Source: Toxonevra muliebris (taxonomy: Eukaryota; Arthropoda; Insecta; Diptera; Pallopteridae). From it: DNA of 64,000 bases. The stretch's first letter is position 1. Every line of letters starts with the position of its first letter. The stretch spans positions 58,211,776 through 58,275,775 of the forward strand of contig OY829326.1 of the NCBI GenBank assembly GCA_963691655.1. Reading direction: 5' to 3'. The position numbers were made by a program, and so were the translations under genes. This document shows, in pieces, positions 44,901 to 56,779 of this stretch. The notes beneath the pieces are model-generated. The model worked only from the letters and a program-made list of their open reading frames with translations, was not told the DNA's origin and did not search any database.

Positions 44901-46497
44901 ACACTTCTTAGTTGCAGCCAAGGTCCGCATACGGCACTGTACAGCGAAATGCGTACGTACCAGTACACAGAGAAAGCTGGATGTCGAAAAGCTGCAGTCA
45001 CAACAGGCAGTCGACGCCTTCGCTAATCGACTCTCACTCCTCCTTTCCCAAAACACCCCTCAACTTGACGATATATGCGCGCAGTAGAAACATATTTCCC
45101 TCTCTATACGTACAGCTGCCGAAGAGGTGCTAGGCTACTACCGTCGACGGAGAAATACCTGGTACGACCAAGAGTGTCGTGATGCTACTGAAGCAAAGGA
45201 TGCAGTATACCGATCCACCCTGCAGTCAGTTTCAACGCGAGCTGCTAACGAGCGATACAAAGAGTTGAGGAGGGAGGAGAAACGTCTTTTCAGGCGCAAG
45301 AAGCGAGAGGCAGAAAGACGTGAGTGTGACGATATTGAGATGTTTGGAGACAGAAATAAGGTTCAAAATTTCTTCGAAAAAATAAGACGCCTGACTAACG
45401 GTTTGAAGACCGGCGCCTCTTCCTGCAAGCACGAAAACGGAAATCTCGTGACAGATGCCCAGGGTATTATGAGGTTATCGAGGGAAAATCCTGGAAAAGA
45501 CCCAAGAAAAACAAATGGACACACACCATCTATTCGTCGATTATAAAGCCGCTTTCGACAGCACGATTAGAGATCACCTGTACACCTGTTGGTATACGCT
45601 GTATACCAAAAGTGGCTTCAGACAAGGAGACTCCCTATCGTGCGACTTCTTTAATCTGATGATGGAGAAAATAATTCGAGCTGCGAACATCGACATCTCT
45701 GGCACTATCTTTTACAAGAGTGTCATGCTGCTGGCATACGCTGATGACATTGACATCATTGGCACCAACGCGCGAGCAGTCAGTGCAGCATTCTCCAACT
45801 TAGACAGGGAGTCTCGTCGAGTGGGTCTAGTGGTGAACGAGGACAAAACGAAATACCTTGTGTCAACAAATAGAGAGTCGCGGCGTCTTGAACAAAATGT
45901 CACTGTTAACAATTACGAATTCGAAGTCGTCAAGGATTTGGTCTATCTTGGATACAGCATCAACATCAACAATAATGTCAGCCTTGAGATCAAGCGAAGA
46001 ATAACTCTTGCCAACAGGTGTTACTACGGACTCAGTAGGCAATTGAGAAGCAGAGCACAAAATCTCGACGCACAAAAATAACGCTCTTCAAGACGCTTAT
46101 CCTTCCCATCCTAATGCATGGCGCAGAGACGTGGACATTGACCACCAATGATGAGAGGCTGTTGGGAGCGTTCGAGAGGAAGATACTCCGCAAGATCTTT
46201 GGTCCAGTGTGTGTGGACGACGTGTATCGGATAAGATGGAACCATGAGCTGTATGAGCTATACGCCGACATTGACGTAGTCAAGCGCATAAAAATCCAGC
46301 GGCTTCGTTGGCTGGGTCATGTCGAGCGAATGGAAGATAGTGCTCCGGCTAGAAGGGTGTTTTATTCAAGCCACGGAGGAGGAACGCGCAGAAGAGGAAG
46401 ACCTAATCTCCGTTGGAAAGACCAGGTACAGAGGGACCTGACTGCACTTGGCCTTACTAACTGGCGCCGGCACGCGCATTGCAGTAGCGACTGGTGA
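44880..46497 (+). pseudogene. RTE reverse transcriptase and C-terminus, with deletions
   Basis: From 44884 the frame runs HFLVAAKVRIRHCTAKCVRT, a stop at about 45085, then NTWYDQECRDATEAKDA, the linker, and LVTDAQGIMRL at about 45470. There it breaks: the fingers of the RT are missing. It resumes near 45510 (DTHHLFVDYKAAFDS, motif A), lacks about 40 residues before SGFRQGDSLSCDFFN (motif B), and keeps LLAYADDIDIIG (catalytic YADD, about 45730) and LVYLGYSI. After a stop at 46081 the last part changes frame: MHGAETWTLTTNDERLLGAF, then RLRWLGHVERMEDSAPARRV and GRPNLRWKDQVQRDL to 46497. All three catalytic aspartates are visible, but the fold is not. Confidence 0.85.
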
Positions 46498-46569
46498 GGC
46501 TTTTTACAGGCGGCCAAGTCCGATCATCGGTTGTAGAGCCAATTAAGTAAGTAAGTAAACTAGCCTCAG

Positions 46570-47971
46570 TTTAGATTATTGAATTTTTATTTCATACAAT
46601 TGACTATAGAATATTATTTACTACGATTTAATCGATCAGTTTGTCCCTTCGTCTCTAAATTTTTAACACTTCTACTTCGCATATTTATCGCGCTTATCGA
46701 ATCTTCCACTTCTTGAATTTTTATGATATCATAATTTCTGCACTTACGTTTACTTTCTGCAAGAACAATTTTAAAACTTTTGTTAATTTTTTAAGCTGCT
46801 TCAAGATAAACTCACAACACACATTTCCAGAAATAAACAACAACAAAAATAACAGCAAAGAAACCTTGTTCAATGATGCAATTAAAATTTTTCTACTTTT
46901 AAAAATGTTACTTGTTAATATTTACAACAAAAACCACAATACTAAAAACTCATACAGTAGTTTTCGCTTAGTTTCAACTTAGCTCCCACACATAAAATTC
47001 AGTACATTTTTTTTTTGTTTTCACTTTAACTAAACTGGGGAAAAGCGAATACAAAAAACTAAGCTATAAAGAACTGTGAGTGTAAATCATACAATGAATA
47101 TTTCAGAAAATTGATTATAAAGAAATCGAAACTAGTCTAGTAAATTATTTATCCGTACCGCATAACAAAAGCGTATTGAGCCACAAAATGTAAATTTTAC
47201 AGGAGAGGATAAAATTGATTTTTTCTTCCACCAGAAACGAAGAGGATTTAATACTTAATAATAATTTTAAGTCCAATTGTCTCATATAGTAGACCACTGA
47301 ATAGAGCGCGATATTTAAATCTAGGTGACCTGAAAACCTTAAAATTTAAAATTTAAACTTAATGAGCTTTTACTCTGATGTACTGATATATTTTAATTCA
47401 ATTTTTCTGCGATGCGACATGCAAATTTGATTTGATTTTGAAATATGAGAATGCATAATATCGTAACTTTGCTCATCATGAACCATTTATGTCGGTTTTT
47501 CGTTTTTAACGAAAACTACTGTATATAACCTTTTATAGTTAAGTATATACTCGTTATGTATACTTGCATACATACAGGCAAAATTGTATATGTATGTATG
47601 TGTCTGTATATTTTTTAAGATAATTGCATTGTAACAAAATTACAACCTCCATTTAAGCTCAAACGAAATGATAAAATTGAAATACTATGAATGCGAAAAA
47701 TCTTCAACCTTAAAAACCCAAAGCATAATATTATCAACAAACTATGCACAGTGGGCAATTTAATTAAAAGACAGAAATTTAGTGCAAATTTCTTTAATGA
47801 AATTTCATGTATAGAAAAAATTAAGACCAGCAGTGCCAAAAATTAGATTTGCAAAAGTAAAACTTAGTTAACTTTAGGACATTTTCCATAGAAATTTATA
47901 ATTTTTATTATATATTAAAATTTTTATTAATATGAAGTCTATTCGGTAAAAACAAACGTCAATATATATAG
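46570..47971. other. AT-rich non-coding DNA
   Basis: No gene or repeat recognised. Short ATGTATGT run near 47588-47602. Confidence 0.5.
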
Positions 47972-48640
47972 CGCCCACTATAGGTGCCACCCTGGCAGGC
48001 TAATTTGTCTGAAACTTGTTTTTTCGGGAATTTTTGGGGTTGTTGAATCAGAATCTGTAAATTGAATTTCAAAATAGAGTATCCAATATGTCGGATAACT
48101 TTTTGACAAATGTAATCATGAATAGTATATAAAAGAAAAGATTAGATTAGAGAAGTGAAGATTCGAACCTAAGAACCCCGAAATAATTAACTTGAAACGT
48201 TCTAGATCATTTTTTCAAAAAGTCGTTCGCCATTTTGAACTTTGATTTGGATTCAGCGACCACGAAAACCCCCGATTAATAAGTTTTAAACAAATTAGAA
48301 TAATTTTGCAAAATATTTGCCATCTTGAATTTTAAAATTTTGTTTATAAATTCGGATTGAGTGACTTCAAAAACCGCCGAGTAACAAGTTTCAAACGAAT
48401 ATTGAATCCGCCATATTGAATTTTGAGATTCTGTTTAAAGATTCAGATTTTAGAGAAATTCTGTTTACAGATTCGGATTCAGCGATCCCAAAAAACCTCG
48501 AGTAAGAAGTCATAGAAGAATATTAAATCCGCCAGATTCAATTTTAAGAGACCCCAAAAAATCCCAAGCATAGAGTTTCATGATTTTTTTATAGACTGTA
48601 TATTGTTGGGCACTGTAGTGGCCACCCCGGTACTCTGAAG
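47972..48640. repeat. Tandem-repeat block bounded by direct repeats
   Basis: Units of roughly 85-125 bp with CGCCATTTTGAA / CCGCCATATTGAATTTTGA / CCGCCAGATTCAATTTTAA, then GATTCGGATTCAGCGA and CCCAAAAAACCTCGAGTAA (near 48229, 48320, 48406 and 48530). The block is bounded by CACTATAGGTGCCACCCTGG (about 47978) and CACTGTAGTGGCCACCCCGG (about 48611), the same motif in the same orientation. Non-coding. Confidence 0.6.
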
Positions 48641-49029
48641 GTTAAAAAGAATTGTATATAACAATTTTATAAGCACCACCAATAGAGGGTCTAAAGGGGC
48701 TAGGAGAACTGCCATCTCTAGCATAAACGGTTAAAATTTCATATAAAATCGTTAACCATTCTATTTCATAATAATAAAATGTTTAAAACGGTATCAAAAT
48801 TTCACAACCAAATATTCTCTGGAACAATTTTGAACCATTTCGGTTACCTTAATTCAATTAACGGCCGTTTGGTTTTTAATTGAATAGTTTTTTGTTAATA
48901 TTATTCATAGCTTTAAATTAAATAATTCAATAACAAAATTAAAAGAAATTAAGCATGTTTTTAGGTGAAATCCAATTAATGGAATTTTTTTTTTAATATC
49001 AAAATTATCCGAAATAGTTAAATAAAAAA
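48641..49029. other. Unrecognised AT-rich DNA
   Basis: No gene seen. It leads into the C-terminal side of the next minus-strand fossil. Confidence 0.4.
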
Positions 49030-49575
49030 TAATTTTCTAGATTTCTGGATAAGTTCACAGAACTATTCGGCGTTACATCAATTTGATTTTGTAGCGTCTC
49101 GGCCGTTATTTTGTTCCATTTCTTACAAATGATCTTCCTGAGTCTTTCCTCTGTATTGAACTATGGCGTCCTTAGCCATACATCCTCTGACCCAAAGTCT
49201 CATCCGATTTATCTACGGGTTTGAAGTCCGGAGAATGAGAAGATCAGCACAATATTTGTGCTTATGGTATATCTACTAAAACTACGTCATTGGCTCAAGA
49301 GATTTTGGAAGTGCGGCATTATTTTATTGAAATAACTAATCTTGAGCAGGCGAAATGTCTCCGAAATCAATTAAAAACTTCTTCTAAAAGGTCTAAGTAA
49401 TTCTTCGATTTCAGCCGGGTTAAAATTTTGTATAATAGAGTGCTGTTGTAATAGCTAAAATCTGCCCAAATCATGACAATGCCACCACCGAAGTTTCTCC
49501 TCAGAGAAATTTTATGTTGAGATTTCAAATGAAATTTTGAGACGACCGATCTATCCAGATGAAATTTTTTTTAAT
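49030..49575 (-). pseudogene. Tc1/mariner transposase fossil
   Basis: On the minus strand from about 49510: RRNFGGGIVMIWADFSYY, equivalent to the GGGSVMIWGGFS block of Tc1-type transposases, then a YLDLLEEVF-like strand. Near 49220-49240 a decayed SHSPDFKPV-like stretch stands where W..QSPDLNPIEN belongs, and near 49140-49065 GRSFVRNGTK and WNKITAETLQNQIDVTPNS give the C-terminal region. Frames change repeatedly and stops are frequent. Terminal repeats were not identified. Much older than the copy at 32396. Confidence 0.55.
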
Positions 49576-49959
49576 ATTATTTATTTGGAATTTTTTTTTT
49601 TTACAAATTTCTAGCAACGAATTTCTACAAACTAGCAGATCAGACGATTGTTTCGGAACCTGCTACAGTTCCTCATCAGTGATCATTGTGATATTTCACT
49701 AAATTTTTTTTTATCAGAAATAAAGTGCCTGATCTTTTTAATTTTGCTGCAATTTCAGCATTCGACAAGCAATCGTCCTTGTAAACGTGAATTTTAGAAT
49801 TTTTTTTGGCCATACTATTTTTCCTATTCGTTCTCGCACTTAAACAATATTGATTCTAAACCTCTTTGCCTGCCTAATCATTTCCTTCTGTTTTAGACAA
49901 AAAAAATATTTAAAAAATGGAATATCGCCAATGGTTTTAATTCAATTTCCTTAAGAGTG

Positions 49960-50640
49960 ATATGCCCACCTTGATATATAATGTTTTTTGTCTGAATTTT
50001 GATCTGATTTTAGGTTTAATTCTTTTTTCTGGTTTCAAGCATTATTTATGTATAGTTTTTGGCCTAATTTGGTTTAAATTATAAGCTGGTGTTTAGTCTG
50101 AACTTTGGTTTAAAATTTTGGTTAATATTTGGTCTGAGTTTTAGTTTAAATTGGATGGATTTTTATCTGATTTTGAACTAGTTTTTTATCTGTGTATTTG
50201 TTAAAGATTTGGATTGTTTTTAATCTGATTTTTTGCGGATTTTCAGTTTAAGTTTTCGTCTACATATAGGAATGATTTTTGGCCTGCTTTTTATTCGAAT
50301 ATTCGTCTAAACTTTGATTTGAATTTTAATCTAAGGTTAGTTTGAATTCAGCCTGCTTTAAGTCTGAATATTGGTATGACTTTTTATCTAGATTTGGTAC
50401 ACTTTTGATTTGAAAGTGACGCTAAGTTTTATTCAAAGCTTATTCTGCATTCGATAAGTATTTTGTCTGAATTTGGTGGACTTTTAATTTGAGTATTGTT
50501 CTATATTTTGATCTAGCATTTCTTCTGATAGTTTGCTTCTGAGTTTTGTTTTGAGATTTAGATTTGTTTTTGGTCTGGGTTTTGGTATGGTTTTTTGTCT
50601 GATTCCTGGTCTGATCTATCAGGCTTCACTCCTTGTTTTT
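49960..50640. repeat. T-rich degenerate repeat (TTTGGTCTGA-type)
   Basis: Variants of TTTTGGTCTGAATTTTGATCTGA recur about every 20-25 bases across roughly 650 bp. On the opposite strand this gives an A/C-rich sequence. It is comparable in style, but not in motif, to the degenerate satellite at 2523-4200. Confidence 0.6.
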
Positions 50641-52149
50641 AATTAAGTAAAAATAAATTTAGAATTTATATTTACCACAATTGTACATATATTGTTTAAA
50701 AATATCTATTTCACTCTTGTTTCAACCATATCTAATATATATATATAATGTCAATGTGCCAGCAAAAATTCATATATTTGCATAATTATTTAACATTTTA
50801 CACGTGAATTATTAAATAATAAATATATAAATTTATTTCATGAATAACTTATGTTGTTTGTTTGCTCTAAGGCTAAACATTCGCTGCAATTCGCTACTCA
50901 ATTTTCAAGCCATCTGTAAACGTATAGTTATCAGATTACAAATAAACTGAGAACAAAAAAAAACAAAAATAGTTGCTAGGTAAATTGATTCGAAAATTTT
51001 GCAATGTTTTAAACTTTGTTAGCGTTCAATAATTTGTAAAAAAAAAATAAAAAAATGTATAAATTCATCCCATTGCAACATGCGGCGCACCTCTCGTACA
51101 ACATGATTACATGTACACATTTTACGAATTTTACGCAACTATGCAACACGCACAAACCAATGGAGCATAAATCAGCTTAAACACAACGCACATCCACATA
51201 CAGAGATACAAACATCAGCAACAACAACGTGAACACGATTGAATGAATCCAGAAAAGCAAAGCAATGGGAGAAAGACAATAGGAGAAGGAGACTGAGCGA
51301 AGAGTTGGTAGAACTTACAAAGTTTTCAGCTTACATTAAGCACACGTACGCACGCATGCACTCACACACACACACACACACAAACAAACAGACACACATG
51401 CTAGAGTGATGCAATGCATGCAATGCATTAAAATACAAAAATATACTACACAAAATTCTTACTTAATTGGTTGAATCCGATATCAGTGTTTGAAGCAAAA
51501 GTCAAGAGCTCTCTCGCTACTACATACTTGCAGCAATGGCAGGAGCATTGTGATGCTCATAAGCAAACATACATAAATGCTGTTGTTGTAGTGGATTATT
51601 GAATGCATTTTCATACAAATGCGTAACAAGTACTCAGGCAAAGGGAATGGAAAAGAGAATTTTACAAAAGTACTTCATACTTCAAATTGAAGTCTTCTCA
51701 ATTGAGAACTGGCGGCGAAGGGCAAAAAATTCAAACAAGAATTTTCAGTTCAAAAACTCAAAAAGATAATCGCGTTGAGTGTATTGTGTTCACATACACA
51801 CACACACACACACACACTCACTTCTGTATGCTTATATAGCATGTATGTAACATTTATGTGCACATCATAGTATGCAACAGCAACTTCAAAAATCATCATC
51901 AACAACAACTGCAACAAGCAAACCTTTTTTTTTTTTGTATGTGGAAAATTCTTATGAAGTTATGAAATCAATGCGTAATACTGGAAATGATTTTCATTTT
52001 ATGTAAATTTTATTTTGTGTAATACAATAACATAGTGCGACATAAAATCTGATTTTTAAAAGATCTGACGATGATTCTTTTGACGAGAATAAATGCCGAG
52101 TTTAGGAGTTTTGGGGCAGGTTTTCAGATCATTTGGTTTTTCAATATAT
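50641..52149. other. Non-coding, microsatellite-rich
   Basis: CA runs at 51363-51381 and 51795-51817, AACAAC triplets near 51215 and 51900, and a GATGCAATGCATGCAATGC duplication near 51405-51428. No gene recognised. Confidence 0.5.
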
Positions 52150-52428
52150 CTAGAACCAGTAGACGATCAAAGATCTGAACTTGATGACCTTTATTAGTGG
52201 CATCTCCACCAATTTCCAATCGCTTGGAGTAATGGTCCCATCAATGTTACTACGATCAATGACCGCTCTAATAAGATTGTCACTGCACACATTTAGGCTG
52301 ATTGAGCTGATTTTAGTCGTATGAGCGCTGGCTTTTAAAGACTGAGCCGCTCTTGGTTGGTATTTTGCGATCAGCAAGGAAGTTTCCAGACCACTTGAGT
52401 GACTCTTTATTCTTTTCTGTGAGCTCAT
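52150..52428 (-). pseudogene. Retroelement-associated fragment, DUF4780-like
   Basis: The minus-strand frame contains DNLIRAVIDRSNIDGTITPS then DWKLVEMPLI. This resembles the conserved (A/V)IDR...(D/E)G.I....W..VE..L core that I associate with DUF4780, a domain frequent in insect proteins linked to non-LTR elements. The rest of the frame has no recognised features and the upstream part (KSHSSGLETSLLI) may be out of register. It could be part of an ORF1/gag, or an unrelated chance match. It lies before a piggyBac-like end and a Jockey relic, in a scrap-heap of elements. Confidence 0.35.
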
Positions 52429-52712
52429 GCTCTTTTAGACCTGATAGCCTATCAACGATTTTGTGGGCTGACTGTCTCAAAGGACTTGGCTGCTTTATTA
52501 CCGCTGGGCACCTGGGGGTTCCCTTCTAAATCCTCTCCGTGGAAAAAATATTTTAGGTAGAGCTAAAAACCTGAAAATTTGTATAAAAGCTAATGAGTTG
52601 GTGCTAAAGCTGAGAAAAATAGTATTTATCGTAGTTTATCGTAATTTTTGGCCTTAAAACGTTTTAACGATGCAATGTCGAATATATTTGACAAAAACAC
52701 GGAAAGTGTTAA

Positions 52713-52835
52713 CCCAATAATGCCTACCCTTGTCATATTGCACCTTGTCGCTGAGCTGTTCCTGAGCCAGGTTAAAAATCAATTTTTTATTCTAGTTGGA
52801 TTCTTGATCTGTCTACTTTGGTTCCCGTATTCGAC
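52713..52835 (+). mobile_element. Single piggyBac-like end (third copy of the 14534 terminus)
   Basis: After TTAA (52709-52712) the sequence CCCAATAATGCCTACC, CACCTTGTCGCTGAGC, GTTCCTGAGCCAGG and CTTGATCTGTCTACTTTGG matches the arms at 14534 and 17829. Similarity begins exactly at TTAA; the preceding bases are unrelated. I see no partner end nearby. Confidence 0.65.
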
Positions 52836-52859
52836 GTCAGACCGAGCACAGTCTCCGAC

Positions 52860-52960
52860 ATCGAATTCGTGACCCTAGGCCGATCTCAATCCGCCATCGG
52901 CCTTGTATGTCGGCACGATGTCGGCCTTGTATGTCGCTCCGAAATCAGTCCGATATCCAT
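52860..52960. repeat. Short direct and inverted repeats
   Basis: TCGGCCTTGTATGTCG at 52897 and 52921 is a 24-bp-period tandem duplication; CCGATCTCAATCCG near 52880 and TGAGATCG near 52962 are inverted. Its origin is unclear. Confidence 0.5.
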
Positions 52961-53017
52961 ATTGAGATCGAGAACGGAGTCTCAAGGGCATATGCGTCAT
53001 AATCTAATCTATTTTCC

Positions 53018-53924
53018 AGTATTAAGGAAATAAAAGCCGGGGTTCCTCAGGGTAGCGTACTGGGACCAATGTTGTATTTGTTATTTACATGTGACTTATC
53101 CAACACACAGAACTGCGTTACAGCCACCTATGCAGATGATACAGCTGCCTTACACTGCGTCTACACCTGCCAGTGCTGGCATGCCAATTCAGAATATGTA
53201 TTATCTGTCAAAAAACAGAAAAATTGTTTTTGTGACGAAGGCGTCCTGCCAATTATCATGCCAATTAATTTCTAACAAAATGTCAGACACTCCATTTCTA
53301 ATAATTTGCGCACTCCGCTCTACTTTGTTTTCGTTTCCTCTCACAAATGGGAGAAACGTCAAATATTGTCGGCTTACGTCAACTCATTGGCAGAATTCAT
53401 TGGCATCGAAATTTGCTTGCCAATGACTTTCCAATGAGAAAAGTGTGAGAGTATTAGTGAAAAAATGTGAGTGTGTAAACATTGTCATGCCAGCACTGGC
53501 AGGTGTAGACGCTGGGTTAGCTGTAGCCAAAACAGAAAGTGAATCTATGATGCAGCTGCAAAAAGCGCTAACTTCATTGCTGTATGGACCAAGAAATGGC
53601 ATATAAAACATCGGTAAGCAATTCGCTTTATCCTCACAAAACAAATTATTAACCTACAGACAAATTTTGAAGCCTGTGTGGACATACAGAGCACAACTCT
53701 GGGGATGTTCCAGAAAAAGTAACATATGTAAAATTCAACGATTTCAAAACAACGTGCTACGGCATACTTTTAATGTGCTATGGTTTGTGCGTAGCTCAGA
53801 CCTCGAACGCGATCTTGCAGTTGAATCCGTAGTAACCGCGATAAGTAAAATAGCTTCAGTTCTCATCAACTCAACTGGATGGAAACGAAGACTGATACCA
53901 ACAAAACCAGCAGATCTTATTTAA
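53018..53924 (+). pseudogene. Jockey-clade LINE, truncated and interrupted
   Basis: The open stretch 53018-53152 reads IKAGVPQGSVLGPMLYLL (RT motif B) through TATYADDTAAL, with the catalytic YADD. At that point a 364-bp MITE interrupts it, and the RT resumes at 53520 with AVAKTESESMMQLQKAL, then, one base out of frame, WTKKWHIK. A deletion removes the region up to the C-terminus NKLLTYRQILKPVWTYRAQL and IQRFQNNVLR, with SSDLERDLAVESV near 53795. The typical Jockey C-terminus (ILKP.WTYG.QLWG and F.N..LR) supports the clade. Endonuclease and N-terminal RT are absent. Confidence 0.75.
53153..53516. mobile_element. Harbinger-like MITE inside the Jockey RT (364 bp)
   Basis: Inverted ends: GCGTCTACACCTGCCAGTGC running to GGCATG near 53157-53183 is mirrored perfectly over 27 bases near 53486-53512; the outermost four bases differ (CACT against CCCA). 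TTA flanks both sides (53150-53152, 53517-53519), fitting the TWA duplication of PIF/Harbinger elements. Removing the element and one TTA joins YADDTAAL to AVAKTE in frame, so the target was this RT. The interior has TGCCAATT repeated in both orientations and no transposase. Confidence 0.8.
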
Positions 53925-56779
53925 CAATCAAATTCTACATATACTCGTACATATTCTATGCATGAATATAAATGAATTGCACGTTAACTTTATTTTTATA
54001 TTTATATCAGTTAGTTGCAATAAATATAATTAAAAAAATCTAATATGGTTCACAACACAAAGGAAATATTCGAAAGTATTTACTTCTTCAATGTTATGGC
54101 AACTGCGAATAATAATGAAGTAATATATACTTACAATCAAAAAAAATCTTTTTTGTCATACTGACAGTGGTTACCTTCATTTAAAAACCGTTTTTTTTTA
54201 GTTAATGCGGGATCACGGGAACTGCAAAGGTTGTAGCCATAGCTCTAATTTTTATATCACTTAAAAATAATGTTTGCTTGATATTAAATTTCTTTCATTA
54301 TTCCCTACTTTAATTTTATCCGTAGCTATAAATGTTCAAGGCAAATTTTTCACAAAAAGAATAATATATTTTTAAATTTCTTAGAAACCCAGCGTTCCCA
54401 GAGAAAACTAAATTATAGTTAAAAATAAGCTCAATATATAAACTTTATAGAGTTATGTTCCACAAAAAAAAGTGCTCAACTATACAGAACAGAACTGGTT
54501 TGTTTTTTTTTGTTCTGTTTTTTGTTGCACTGTGTAATTTTTAATTTTTGGAATTTACGAGTACTTACATAGTTTTTGTCTTTCATTTTTTGTTTTTTTT
54601 TTTTTTTTCGTTGGTACTCTATACAAACAAATTGAGAAATTCCTGATTGTAAATGCATACATCCATATATATGAGTATTCGAGTACGCATAAATAATTCA
54701 ATAATATAAAAGAGAAATTAATTGATAAAGAAAGCATATTTTTTTTTTGAAAATCGCACATAATTGTACTTGGGCACATATGCATTTAAACGCTGTGCGC
54801 CGCCGATGGCTTTTAAGCGTTTTTAATTTTTTTTTTATTTTTTCAAACATTATATGCGGGATGAGTCAATATAATTATTTTTGACTTCATAACTTTTTTG
54901 TTTTCTTTTCATACATTCGAGGTTAAATGCTATAATGTTATCCATACGCCATGGTGAACCCACATACTATGTGAGCCTAGTAGGAAATATAAACATACAG
55001 CTCTCGATTGATAAAGGCGCCCTTAAGTAGAATGTTAATCTCAGTAACTGGAAATAGAACAAATTGATTCACTTTTCCGAAACTTTTCATTTAGAGTGCA
55101 TCCTGCCTTAAAACAAAAAATCTAATTCGAATCACCTTTTAGTAGATACAAGTTAAAGATTTTACTGATATGCTAAAAAAAACTGGGAACTGCGCAGATC
55201 TTTAAAGCTGCAACTAATTTCAGCTTCAGTAATCTGTTAAAAAATACTTTTTTCCCACAATTTTAATTCAAATTCAAAAAGCTTTAGTGTTTTCTCGACA
55301 TTTTAGTCGAAATCACTATTTTAATGCAAGTTTTTTGTATTAATGTGTTCAGCATTATTGGTCGTAAAAAAACCAAAACTTTTCCGAAGACTGTAATGTA
55401 ATATTCAAAACGGTTTTGGACCTATAAGACCTACGAAGCTGACTGAAGTTAGCAAAATTCAGAAACGGATTTTTCCTAAACTAGAGCCAACGCAGCCAAA
55501 TGAAGACCTATGGATCTGACCTCAGTATACCCATACGAAAGTGATTCCCAAGGTGTCCTGTTTGTCTCTGGTTTTGAGTGACACTTTCAAGCGTAGTATT
55601 TTTAGCAATGACAGTTTTTTTATGGTATATTTTTGGATATTGATATTAGTTGGAAATGAAGAATAATATGAAAAATGATTTTAACAAAAATCCTTGCCAG
55701 TATAATACCGCGGCAACACAACCTTTATTATATAAATCTGGTTAATCTTTAAGATCTTATTACTGGAAATTAATGCTACAACTTCCTACAGTGTCAGTAA
55801 TATTTTATAAGCTAAGTTTGATCTGAAGGGAGTTGAATGCATTGAGCATAATTAAAATCCAATTGAATAAGTAATATTAAGAAATGGAAAAACAACAACA
55901 AATAAGACCATAGTAAAAAATATCGTTTTAAGCACGCATACTTTTTATAATTAAAATATTTATAATTAATTATTTAATACTTTATAAAAAAAAATAAACA
56001 TATATATTCAAGCAAAGAAGTGTATATGAAAACCACAACTTGGGATATGAACCAAAACCTACTGAGTGGGAATGAAGATAAAATTTATTTTTTCAAATTT
56101 TGGGCTCTCATCTTTATATTTTCTTTAAATACGTCCTATAGCATCAAGCAACACCGATATTAAAAAAAAAAAAAAGGTAAAGAAAATTACTTAGTATTGC
56201 TCTTCGTTGTTGCAGTTCATTCTTAGTTATAAGGAGAGGGAATAGTCTTGCTAGTGAAATCGAAATATTGGCAAAAAAAAAAATATTTCTTTAGTATTTT
56301 TTATGGCTGTAGTTCCAGTCTAAAATTACGAAAGGTCGTTTACGATAAGTATATCTATTAATTTTCAAAATGGCTAATACATATATATATTTTCTGCCAT
56401 TATACAAGAAATACCCAATAGCATGCAAAAAAATCTAAGGGTAGGAATCAGAGGCCCTTAATTATGCAGCCCAACAAATTTTTTACCGAGTAATCAGACT
56501 ATACTTTTTCGAAGGTACTTAGCGCTGAATCCAAGGACAAAATTTCTCTGATAGTTCCGGTTTTTCAGATATTCCAACCCAAAGTGAAAAAAATCTCGTT
56601 TTTTCGAGATATTTTTTACAAAACTATCAATGGGGTCTGAAAAATTACTCTTCTCTAAAATGCATTTGGATTTCAAAGAATTATTTTTATTCGAGGCCTT
56701 TTATTTTCCAAAAATCGAGAAATAAATTGAATTACTTAATTTATATCTACGATTTTTCAAAGATAAAAGATTTTTGCAC
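53925..56779. other. AT-rich non-coding DNA
   Basis: No gene recognised. Poly-T runs at 54593-54608 and elsewhere. Near 55000-55560 base composition is more coding-like, but no domain is evident in any frame. Confidence 0.45.

Larger units (their letters stand above)
43939..46559 (+). mobile_element. RTE-type LINE with target duplication, internally deleted (2621 bp)
   Basis: CTAGCCTCAG at 43929-43938 and again at 46560-46569 is a perfect 10-bp target duplication, so the element is full-ended on both sides. It ends in AAGTAAGTAAGTAAA, a short tandem tail in place of poly-A, as in RTE elements. The 140-base 5' leader precedes an endonuclease-reverse transcriptase gene with at least three internal deletions, two or more frame changes and an in-frame stop. 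Intact RTE elements are longer (about 3.2 kb from memory). G+C content is clearly higher than the surroundings. Confidence 0.88.
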
